NCBI RefSeq assembly: GCF_000250675.2
Contig: NC_018681.1
Coordinates: 5,766,001 to 5,830,000 of the forward strand
Direction of reading: 5' to 3'
DNA from: Nocardia brasiliensis ATCC 700358
GTDB lineage: Bacteria; Actinomycetota; Actinomycetes; Mycobacteriales; Mycobacteriaceae
Length of the DNA stretch: 64,000 bases
Within the stretch, counting starts at the first letter, position 1. Each line of letters starts with the position of its first letter. The notes below the pieces were generated by a model. The model did not search any database, was not told where the DNA came from, and saw only the letters and a list, made by a program, of their open reading frames with translations. This document shows positions 54,035-64,000 of the stretch, one piece after another. Made by a program: the position numbers and the translations under genes.

Positions 54035-55087
54035 CTAGGTCCGCCGTGCCTCGGTCACCAGCAGGTACGCCAGATACAGGCCGCCGATCGAGACGGTCAC
54101 CACGCCGACGGGCAGCTGCGTCGGCGCGAACGCGCGCTGCGCGACCCAGTCACCGGCGATCAGCAGCAGCGCGCCCATCGCCGCGGCCGGCGCGAGGGCG
54201 GTCGACGGGCTGCGGGCGAGCCGGCGGCCCAATTGCGGTGCGGCGAGGGCGACGAACGCGATCGGCCCCGCGACGGCGGTGGCGACCGCGGTCAGCGCGA
54301 CGCTCAACACGATCAGCAGCAGCCGCGTCCGCCCGACCCGGACGCCGAACGAACTCGCCAGATCGTCACCGAGTTCCAGGACATGCAGCCGCGGTGCGGC
54401 CGGAATCACGAGCAGCGCGAGCACTCCCAGCAGGATGAGCGCGGGACCCACCTGCGGCCAGGACAATCCGTTCAACGAGCCCGCGCCCCAGGCCGCGGCC
54501 GACATCGCGGAGTTCAGATCGGCGCGCAGGATGAGCCAGGTGTTCACCGAGGCCAGCATCGCGCTGACGCCGATACCGATGATGATCAACCGGAAGCCGG
54601 TGACGTTGTTGCGGAACGCGAGCAGCTGAATGACCAGGGCCGCCGCGAGACCACCGATCAGCGCACCGAGAGCGGTCTGGAAGTGGCCGCCGCCGACGGC
54701 GAGCAGTACCAGCAGCGCGCCGGTGTAGGCGCCGGTGTTGAAGCCGACGATATCGGGGCTGCCCAGCGGGTTCCGGGTCACCGACTGCAGGATCGCGCCG
54801 CTGAGACCCAGCGCCGCGCCCAGTGCCAGGGCCAGAACCACGCGGGGAAAACGCCACTGCCACACCACGAGCCGATCGAATCGGTTGTCCCCGACCAACA
54901 GGGCCCGGAGCACCCGGTCCGGCGGGATCACGTAATCGCCGGTGCCGAGGGCGAGTACGGCCACCGCGAACGCGGCGACCAGCAGCACCACGCAGACGAG
55001 AGTGGTGCGCACGCTGATGCGCGCGCCGAACCCGCGCGGGGCGCGCAGCACCACCATCGTCCGGCCGAAATCGATCGGGGCGCTCAC
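54035..55087 (-). CDS. ferric-siderophore ABC permease (FecCD family) 2
   Basis: This 350-residue permease with about nine to ten helices has FecCD hallmarks: LVVWQWRFPRVVLALALGAALGLSGAILQSVTRNPLGSPDIVGFNTGAY, LAFRNNVTGFRLIIIGIGVSAMLAS, LGDDLASSFGV and VGPIAFVALAAPQLGRRLA. The GTG start at 55087 overlaps the stop of the first permease (GTGA), so the two are translationally coupled and form the heterodimeric channel. Confidence 0.95.
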   Translation of the reverse strand: MSAPIDFGRTMVVLRAPRGFGARISVRTTLVCVVLLVAAFAVAVLALGTGDYVIPPDRVLRALLVGDNRFDRLVVWQWRFPRVVLALALGAALGLSGAILQSVTRNPLGSPDIVGFNTGAYTGALLVLLAVGGGHFQTALGALIGGLAAALVIQLLAFRNNVTGFRLIIIGIGVSAMLASVNTWLILRADLNSAMSAAAWGAGSLNGLSWPQVGPALILLGVLALLVIPAAPRLHVLELGDDLASSFGVRVGRTRLLLIVLSVALTAVATAVAGPIAFVALAAPQLGRRLARSPSTALAPAAAMGALLLIAGDWVAQRAFAPTQLPVGVVTVSIGGLYLAYLLVTEARRT

Positions 55088-56094
55088 GCGGCACTCACCC
55101 GGTCGCGCCGGGCCAGCCAGATCAGCACCGGCGCACCGACGAACGCGGTCACCAGGCCGGCGGGCACCTCGTCGGGCCGAATGATGATGCGGCCGATCAC
55201 ATCCGAGCCGAGCACCAGGATCGGTGCGAGCAACATCGAATAGGCGATGATCCAGCGCTGGTCCGGGCCCACGATCCAGCGCGCCACGTGCGGCACCGCC
55301 AGCCCGACGAAGGTGATCGGCCCCACCGCCGCGGTTGCCGTGCCGCACAGCAGCGTCAGCGCCACCGCGGTGAGCAGCCGGGAACGCCCGACGTGCACGC
55401 CGAGCGAACGGGCGAGGTCGTCACCGAGCGCGAGGGCGTTCAGCGAGCGGGCGGCGACCACCGCGGCGAGCAAGCCGACGACGATGAACGGCGCCGCGCC
55501 CCCGATGACGTCGTAGCCGCGCCCGGTCAGCGAACCCGAATCCCACTGCCGCCACTCCTCGAAGGCCTTGGGGTTCAACAGGATCAGGCCCTTGGTCAGG
55601 CCGGAGAGCACCGCGGTCACCGCGACGCCGGCCAGGGTCAGGCGGATCGGATCCGACCCCTGCCTGCCCGCGGTGCCCAGCCGGTACACCACCAGCGATA
55701 CCAGGGCGGCCCCGGCGAAGCCGAACCAGACGTACGCCGTGATCTGGGTGACGCCCAGGAACGCGACCGCGAGCGTGATCGCGAAGGCCGCGCCCGCGTT
55801 GATGCCGAGCAGGCCGGGATCGGCCAGGGGGTTGCGGGTGAGTCCCTGCATCAGGCAGCCCGCGACACCCAGCGCGAGCCCGGCGAGCAGGCCGAGCAGG
55901 GTGCGCGGCAGGCGGTATTCGGTCACGATCAGGTGATCGGGCGAGCCGTCTCCGCCCCAGAGCGCGGCCCAGACTTCCCCGAGCGGAATCGCTTTCGTGC
56001 CCACGATCAGGCTCAGCAGGCACGCGGCAGCCAGCACCGCCGCCGCCAACAACCACCCTGACCAGCGCAGGGGCTGGTTGCTCGGCAGGTCCAT
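55084..56094 (-). CDS. ferric-siderophore ABC permease (FecCD family) 1
   Basis: This 336-residue permease has TEYRLPRTLLGLLAGLALGVAGCLMQGLTRNPLADPGLLGINAGAA, LALGDDLARSLGVHVGRSR and AVGPITFVGLAVPHVARWI. It is the first gene of the five-gene uptake operon (permease, permease, ATPase, receptor, reductase). An iron box lies 38-56 bp upstream of its start, so the whole operon should be repressed by iron. Confidence 0.95.
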   Translation of the reverse strand: MDLPSNQPLRWSGWLLAAAVLAAACLLSLIVGTKAIPLGEVWAALWGGDGSPDHLIVTEYRLPRTLLGLLAGLALGVAGCLMQGLTRNPLADPGLLGINAGAAFAITLAVAFLGVTQITAYVWFGFAGAALVSLVVYRLGTAGRQGSDPIRLTLAGVAVTAVLSGLTKGLILLNPKAFEEWRQWDSGSLTGRGYDVIGGAAPFIVVGLLAAVVAARSLNALALGDDLARSLGVHVGRSRLLTAVALTLLCGTATAAVGPITFVGLAVPHVARWIVGPDQRWIIAYSMLLAPILVLGSDVIGRIIIRPDEVPAGLVTAFVGAPVLIWLARRDRVSAA

Positions 56095-56131
56095 CGGGTT
56101 CTATCTCCAGTGCGGTCGGGCAGCAATCAAT

Positions 56132-56150
56132 GCAGCTTAGCCTTACCTAC
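56132..56150 (-). promoter_or_regulatory. iron box of the siderophore uptake operon
   Basis: On the minus strand GTAGGTAAGGCTAAGCTGC matches 14 of 19 positions of the IdeR consensus. It is upstream of the first permease gene. Confidence 0.78.
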
Positions 56151-56201
56151 CTCCCCGAATGGAAATTGTCCGAATGAGACCTTCGCAACGCGGCCCCTCG
56201 G

Positions 56202-57158
56202 CTAGGCGACGAGAGTGAGGTGCGCGCCGCGGATCCGGACGGTCCCACCCGTCCGGGTCAGCAGGCGTTCGAGTGCCGCGGCGACCTGGTTCGGCTGCTC
56301 CAGAATCACCGAGTGCCCGGCGCCCTCGACCAGCACCAGATCCGCGTACTCGACGGCCGCGGCCATCGCGACGGAATGCGCGGGCGGGGTCATCAGATCG
56401 GCGGTGCCGCACAGCACCAGGGTGGGAATCTTCGAGAGCAGCGCGAGCGCGTCGGTCTGGTCGTAGACCATGAAGGCGCTCAGGAAACTCGCCATCGTCA
56501 CGATCGGCGTCTGGTTGTGCATCGCGTTGGCCAGCGCGAGCACCCGCGGACTCACCTTGCGATCGCCGAACTCGGCGGCCCGGACCACCGGCGCGAACAC
56601 CCTGCAGGCCACCAACTTCGCGCGCTGCATCAGCCGCGGCGCCCGCCGCACCGCGGCCTGGAAGACCGAGATCACCGGATTGCGCAGCAGACGGCCGAAA
56701 CCCGCGTCGGCGAGCCCGCTGGCCGCGGTCGCGACGAGCGCGACCCCGGCGACGCGGGTACCGATCACGTGCGGACGCTGGCTGAGGTAGGTCAGGACGG
56801 TCATGCCGCCCATCGAGTGACCGACCAGGACGACCGGACCGTAGGGCGCCACCGCGTCGAGCACCCGGCTCAGGTCGTGGCCGAGTTGCTCGAGCCGGTA
56901 GGTCTGCCGCGGCGCGATCGCCGAGTCGCCGTGGCCACGATGGTCGTAGCAGACCACCCGGGCACCGGCGTACCGGCGCAGCAGCGCGTCGCGCACGTCG
57001 GTCCACGACTCCGACCGCAGGCAATGCCCGTGCACCAGCACCACGGTGAGTTCCGCCTGCCGCGGTCCGTACTCGTACACCGCAAGGGCCACACCGTCAT
57101 CGGCCGCCACCGTGGCACGCCGCGCGGCCGGGACGGCGAAGGTGCTCGAGGTGCGCAT
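56202..57158 (-). CDS. alpha/beta hydrolase
   Basis: This 318-residue hydrolase has the oxyanion motif VHGHCLRSESW, the nucleophile elbow VLVGHSMGGMTVL, the acid in LVLCGTADLMTPP and the His in VEGAGHSVILEQPN. It resembles mycobacterial lipases/esterases such as the LipV group, but the substrate is unknown. ATG 57158 has GGAGA five bases upstream. No operon partner: the uptake operon downstream has its own iron box. Confidence 0.88.
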   Translation of the reverse strand: MRTSSTFAVPAARRATVAADDGVALAVYEYGPRQAELTVVLVHGHCLRSESWTDVRDALLRRYAGARVVCYDHRGHGDSAIAPRQTYRLEQLGHDLSRVLDAVAPYGPVVLVGHSMGGMTVLTYLSQRPHVIGTRVAGVALVATAASGLADAGFGRLLRNPVISVFQAAVRRAPRLMQRAKLVACRVFAPVVRAAEFGDRKVSPRVLALANAMHNQTPIVTMASFLSAFMVYDQTDALALLSKIPTLVLCGTADLMTPPAHSVAMAAAVEYADLVLVEGAGHSVILEQPNQVAAALERLLTRTGGTVRIRGAHLTLVA

Positions 57159-57414
57159 CGGTCTCTCCGATTCGAGTAGGTGGTGACACGTCCTACTCTC
57201 CGCCGCGCCCGCCCCGCGCAGCAGCACCCCGAGTACTGGGCTCCGTTCCCCAAGGTGGCACAGACCCCCACCCAGGGTGCGGTTCAGGAGTGCGGTTTGC
57301 GCGCCGGCAGCGCCAACGTTCTCGGCGTCGGGTGCCGCCTTTCGACGCTCTGCAGAACAAGCCCGCCGCCCGGCTCGGGTGCGAGGGGCGGCGGGTGGTG
57401 GTCCGTGATCGGAC

Positions 57415-58227
57415 TCAGGTCAGGTGGTCGTGGTCGCCGCGGACCCAGGAGACGTAGCGGGCAGCGGAGGTGCGGATGGTGGTGCGGGCGTCGGTGTCGA
57501 GCGTTTTGCCGAAGTTGTCGTAGAGGCGGGTGAACTCGAACTCCTCGACTACCTTGGTAACGCGCTCTACCACGTTGGGCGACAAGGGAATCCGGTTCGG
57601 ATAACTGCGCATGAACGCTACCGACTTGCGATCCGGGTTGGCCTGGATGGTGTCCGCGCTGAACAGCACGCCTTGCCCGCCCGCGCCGGCCGCCCAGTGC
57701 GCGACCGCACTGCCCGGGAAGTGCCCGCCGAGCTGGCGCAGAGTCAGACCGGGCAGCACTTCCAGCCGCCCGGACCACGGGCGGATCACCGGGTCCGGGC
57801 GCGCGACCCATGCCAGATCGGCCTCGGCGACCAGGACCGGCACCCCGCCGAGGGCCCGGCTCCATTCCACCTGCACGCCGTAATGGTGCGGGTGCGACGG
57901 CACGATGGCGACGACTTCACCGAGTTCCCGGACCCGGCGCACCGCGTCCTCGTCTACGTAGCCGGTCACGTCCCACAGCAGGTTGCCCGCGGGCGTGCGC
58001 ACCAGGTGCGATTCCTGGCCGATGCCGACCTGGGGCTCGGCCGTCAAACCGAACAGGTCCGGTTCGAGTTCACGCATCGCCACCTTGTGCCCCGCCGCGA
58101 CCAGTTCCGCCAGCGTCGTCCATCGCTGGCCGTCGGCAGGCATCCACTGCCGCTCGTCCGCACAGATACGGCAGAGCTGCGCCGCGGCGTCGTGCTCCAC
58201 CGCGCAGGTCTGGCAGATCTTCCACAT
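57415..58227 (-). CDS. MBL-fold hydrolase with N-terminal zinc-ribbon-like motif
   Basis: This 270-residue protein begins with a four-cysteine motif (CQTCAVEH...LCRICADE) that looks like a small zinc ribbon. A metallo-beta-lactamase fold follows: NLLWDVTGYVDEDAVRRV, VAIVPSHPHHYGVQVEW (equivalent of HxHxDH but reading HPHHYG), TLRQLGGHFPGSAVAH, LFSADTIQ. The metal motif is modified, since the Asp of HxHxDH is not visible, so it may bind one metal or act differently. ATG 58227 lies directly before the Cys motif. Confidence 0.8.
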   Translation of the reverse strand: MWKICQTCAVEHDAAAQLCRICADERQWMPADGQRWTTLAELVAAGHKVAMRELEPDLFGLTAEPQVGIGQESHLVRTPAGNLLWDVTGYVDEDAVRRVRELGEVVAIVPSHPHHYGVQVEWSRALGGVPVLVAEADLAWVARPDPVIRPWSGRLEVLPGLTLRQLGGHFPGSAVAHWAAGAGGQGVLFSADTIQANPDRKSVAFMRSYPNRIPLSPNVVERVTKVVEEFEFTRLYDNFGKTLDTDARTTIRTSAARYVSWVRGDHDHLT

Positions 58228-58314
58228 ATCACCCTCGCAATCCGGTACACCCACCCCTGTTTCTACACAGAGGACGAATGCCGTGCAGCGAGTTACGTGA
58301 TCGCGCGTCCGATC

Positions 58315-58345
58315 CGGGTGCGGCAGGGCGCGCCTGCCGCACCCG
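58315..58345 (-). terminator. terminator of the cyclodipeptide operon
   Basis: CGGGTGCGGCAGG (58315-58327) and CCTGCCGCACCCG (58333-58345) form a perfect 13-bp stem with a GCGCG loop, just past the stop of the MFS gene on the minus strand. Confidence 0.85.
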
Positions 58346-58353
58346 AATCCGGC

Positions 58354-61712
<3,359 letters not shown>

Positions 61713-62309
61713 TCAGCCTGATGCGGCGGTCCAGGTGTGGGTCCAGGTGCGGGCTATGCGGCGGGCTCGTTCTGGGGAGATGCGGGTGGGTTCGGTGATG
61801 GTGGCGATGGCCAGGCCGTCGAGGAGGGCGAGGAGTTCGGCTGCGGCGTCGGAGGATTCGGCGGCGCGGGCGGGGTTGACGCGGGCGAGGACGGTGGCCA
61901 GCAGCTCTTCGGTTTCGCGCCACTGGGTGCGGTGCAGGGCGGCGATCTCGCGGTCGTGGGTGGCGCGGGCGACGAGCGCCAACCACACCCGGGTGAGGCG
62001 GTCGTCGGGGGTGGGGCTGAGCAGCAGTTCGGTGAGGCCGAGCAGCTGATCGGCGGGGGCGAGGTCGGCGACGCCGGACTGCCGGAACCGTTCGGCGGCC
62101 TGGGCGCGCACGTGATGCCACGCGGAGAGGAGCAGTTCGGTCTTCGTCGAGAAGTGGTACTGCACCGTGCCGATCGAGACGTTCGCGCGCGCGGCGAGAT
62201 CGCGGATGCTGACGCCTTCGATACCGCCCTCGGCGATCGCGTCGGCCAACCGGTCCAGCAGCTGGCTGCGCCGGTCCGTGCCGTCGACGGCAGTGCGGCT
62301 TTCGACCAT
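61713..62309 (-). CDS. TetR family regulator upstream of the cyclodipeptide operon
   Basis: This 198-residue repressor has an N-terminal helix-turn-helix (LLDRLADAIAEGGIEGVSIRDLAARANV, then SIGTVQYHFSTKTELLLSA) and a TetR_C_2/BetI-like C-terminal domain (RVWLALVARATHDREIAALHRTQW; LLALLDGLAIATI). ATG 62309 has GAGGGG upstream. It is on the same strand as the synthase operon, 397 bp upstream, and could sense the product and derepress the exporter; regulation is inferred from position only. Confidence 0.88.
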   Translation of the reverse strand: MVESRTAVDGTDRRSQLLDRLADAIAEGGIEGVSIRDLAARANVSIGTVQYHFSTKTELLLSAWHHVRAQAAERFRQSGVADLAPADQLLGLTELLLSPTPDDRLTRVWLALVARATHDREIAALHRTQWRETEELLATVLARVNPARAAESSDAAAELLALLDGLAIATITEPTRISPERARRIARTWTHTWTAASG

Positions 62310-62447
62310 CTCGACCCCTCTCGTTCCACTCGAAGCGGACTCGTCCCAAGTGCACCGTAACGCCTGCGGCCGTTCCAGACGTGGGACACTACCGATGGCT
62401 CTCATACGTACGTCCGACAGCAACATATAATTACAGCTCGTGCTCTA

Positions 62448-62459
62448 ATACGTTCGTAT
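62448..62459. promoter_or_regulatory. ATACG-TT-CGTAT palindrome upstream of tetR
   Basis: This perfect 12-base palindrome lies in an AT-rich stretch (62400-62470, with CATACGTACG at 62403-62412) upstream of the TetR start. It is a plausible autoregulatory operator. No gene is recognised between 62310 and 62780. Confidence 0.45.
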
Positions 62460-62779
62460 AGTATGCTTCCACAGCCGATACGCACGCAGACCGGACCTCC
62501 TATGCGAACCCGCGTGTCCAGCGCATCCGCTGGCACTGCTGGCCATCCTCGCGGCATGGACGTTCTGGTACAGCAAGCGCTGGCGTACGAGGCAATCCGC
62601 AGTCCTCGCAACAGATTTCGAGATGAGCCGGTGAGCTAGGTTCTGTCTCGAAGTGGTGAGGCGGGCCATTAAGCAGCTGCACCGCTTCTCGGGATTTACA
62701 CCTTTTCTGGGCGCCTGGAAGGGGTGTTGATCCCGAGAAGTGGTGCAGATGTGCGGCTTTCGCGTGTCGACACGGGGCT

Positions 62780-63250
62780 AACTGTCGCTTGGTTTGCTTG
62801 CGTTCGGGCTTGGCGGCTGGCTGCCGAAGTGTGACCTTCCCAGTTTGGTGTGCCCGCCGCGGGAGTTACAGGGATGGTGCTGGGCGCGTCAGGTGGGGTT
62901 CCCGGCTTTAGGCGCAGGTCAGGTGCGCGGGGGTGGGGTTCCGGCGGGGTCGTCTGGCTGTGGTGCTGTTTTCGAGAGTTCCTTGACGAGGTGTCAGCGG
63001 TTTCGGGTGGGTGGGGTTGTGGCTCGGCGTGTTTTGCTGGGCGAGTCGCGGGGTCACAGACTTTCCATACGGTTCACAGCAGCTATAAACCCTGTGAGCA
63101 GTACGAAAACTCTGTGATACCCAACCTATCTGTCGCTTGGTCCACACCAACCGGCCCGCCTCCCAACCGCCCTTCTCTTCCCGAGCCGCTCGAGACGCCA
63201 CCACAGCCAGATGACCACGCTGGAACCCGCCTCATACGTCTGACGTGCAC
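62780..63250. repeat. modular inverted-repeat element, copy B
   Basis: This contains the same three blocks as the element at 31495-32064 but in another order: block 2 (62861-62978), then block 1 (63051-63141), then block 3 (63182-63220). The end of block 2 (62948-62965) and block 3 (63198-63215) are inverted copies of each other, as in copy A. CTGTCGCTTGGT occurs at both 62782 and 63130, giving it short direct repeats. No convincing protein is encoded. Confidence 0.75.
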
Positions 63251-63439
63251 CTAGTGCCGAGCCGGGGTGGTCGTGGGGACCGTACTCGCCGGCACCTGAC
63301 CGACGACAGCGGTCAGCGGTGTCGAGACCGGGGGCAGCGGCTCCATCTGCCGGTCGTCCCACCGCACGACGAACAACGCGACGAATACGAGCAGAAAGGC
63401 CGCACACCCACCGAGCAGAGGTCGGAGGTAGGGGCGCAC
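63251..63439 (-). CDS. small single-pass membrane protein (possible)
   Basis: This 62-residue ORF starts at GTG with one hydrophobic segment (LLGGCAAFLLVFVALFVV) after a basic start, and an extracytoplasmic Pro/Thr/Val-rich tail (PPVSTPLTAVV, STVPTTTPARH). Composition and topology are credible for a small exported or anchored protein, but I recognise no family and the RBS is weak. Its stop lies at the edge of repeat copy B. Confidence 0.45.
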   Translation of the reverse strand: MRPYLRPLLGGCAAFLLVFVALFVVRWDDRQMEPLPPVSTPLTAVVGQVPASTVPTTTPARH

Positions 63440-63486
63440 AAGCGGACTATCGACACGTGGGACAGCTACGTTACGCCACCGTAGGT

Positions 63487-64000
63487 TCAGGGTTTGCGCT
63501 TGCGCGCGGCGGCCGCCGACGAGGCGGAAGACACCAGCACGATCACCACGAGGAAGGTGACCAGCTCGAGGGTGTCCCAGCCGAACGGATCGGGGATGAT
63601 CTCGACCGGACTGTACGGAACCACGGCGACCGGGACCGCAGGCGGCGGGGCCGGTGCTGCCATCGGAGCAGCCACCGGCACCGGAGCGGGCACCCCGGGA
63701 ACGCTCGGTTCCAGCGACAGCGGGATGAGCAGCGGCGGGAAGGCCGGGATGGGCGGTGAGCCGGCCGGGATCGCGAGCAGACAGCTCGTCGCCGCGCTTC
63801 CGCTGAGCAGGCCGCCGACCACGCTGCCACCGAGCGCCGATCCGCTGGACCCGAGCGCGGCGCTGCCGAGTCCGGTCGCACTCGAACCGACGACGGCGCT
63901 GCCGATCGCGGAGCCGCTGGAACCCGGCCCGATCATGCCCGGCCCGATCAGCGCGGACCCCGTCGCCAACCCGAGCACGGTCGCGCCGCTGCTCACCGTC
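63487..64000 (-). CDS. Gly/Ser-rich exported protein with C-terminal anchor (5' end outside window)
   Basis: The frame is open to the window edge, so the start is not seen (a GTG at 63996 is in frame). The N-terminal 60 residues visible are Gly/Ser/Ala repeats (GSSGSAIGSAVVGSSATGLG). A Pro/Val-rich hydrophobic linker follows (IPAFPPLLIPLSLEP, PVPVAAPMAAPAPPPAVPV), then a C-terminal membrane helix (LELVTFLVVIVLVSSA) and a basic tail (RKRKP). This looks like a surface or cell-wall protein anchored at its C-terminus. Function unknown. Confidence 0.6.
   Translation of the reverse strand, partial: TVSSGATVLGLATGSALIGPGMIGPGSSGSAIGSAVVGSSATGLGSAALGSSGSALGGSVVGGLLSGSAATSCLLAIPAGSPPIPAFPPLLIPLSLEPSVPGVPAPVPVAAPMAAPAPPPAVPVAVVPYSPVEIIPDPFGWDTLELVTFLVVIVLVSSASSAAAARKRKP

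Overview
The window is high-GC actinobacterial DNA. It carries mmpS/mmpL genes, a secreted cutinase, IdeR/DmdR-type iron boxes, an endoglycoceramidase-like GH5 enzyme and many small regulators. That set points to a mycolic-acid-containing genus such as Nocardia or a close relative. This is inferred from gene content, because no rRNA or taxonomic marker is present.

Layout. 0-5 kb: the end of a natural-product locus, with a short-chain dehydrogenase, an NRPS module (half condensation domain, adenylation, carrier) and an MFS exporter. 5-8.2 kb: a secreted set with a DUF305 protein, an LVIVD-repeat protein and a copper-only SOD-like protein. 8.3-9.9 kb: a divergent TetR/epimerase pair sharing a 23-bp inverted-repeat operator. 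10-12.6 kb: an alpha/beta hydrolase behind a 40-codon coupled leader, and a truncated alanyl-tRNA synthetase paralogue preceded by a 22-codon alanine-rich leader peptide with mutually exclusive hairpins, which looks like ribosome-mediated attenuation. 13-21.3 kb: a TetR, an SDR without its catalytic triad, about 1.2 kb without recognisable genes but with perfect palindromes, then a two-gene NACHT/STAND NTPase operon and a YezG-like immunity-type protein. 22-23 kb: bfr and bfd behind two abutting iron boxes. 23-31.5 kb: an FAD/NAD(P)-binding protein, a LuxR regulator, a DMT-like transporter, mmpL-mmpS and a permuted-papain protein.

32.6-40.4 kb: a compact operon (fused flavin monooxygenase/reductase, SDR, MarR, enoyl-CoA hydratase, acyl-CoA dehydrogenase, aryl-CoA ligase, Rid protein). 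It best fits aerobic degradation of 2-aminobenzoate through 2-aminobenzoyl-CoA. The ligase activates the acid, the fused flavoenzyme hydroxylates and reduces the ring, and the other enzymes run a beta-oxidation-like sequence, with a MarR operator in front. 40.7-48.6 kb: cutinase, cutC, a PHBH-type monooxygenase, a TerD-domain protein, an acyltransferase-3/SGNH protein and an AbrB-type membrane protein. 48.5-56.2 kb: ferric-siderophore uptake (two binding proteins, ATPase, two permeases, a siderophore-interacting reductase) under iron boxes, with the GH5 enzyme embedded. 56-58.2 kb: an alpha/beta hydrolase and an MBL-fold protein.

58.3-62.3 kb: a small natural-product operon made of an XYP-type cyclodipeptide synthase, a 2-oxoglutarate/Fe(II) oxygenase and an MFS exporter, with a TetR upstream. 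The two copies of a modular repeat at 31.5-32.1 and 62.8-63.2 kb contain long inverted arms. The window ends in a Gly/Ser-rich, C-terminally anchored surface-type protein.

The strongest candidates for something undescribed are the alanine-leader/AlaRS-paralogue module, the cyclodipeptide operon, the NACHT two-gene operon and the modular repeat. Start codons were chosen from ribosome-binding sites and family alignment from memory. No database search or folding calculation was possible.
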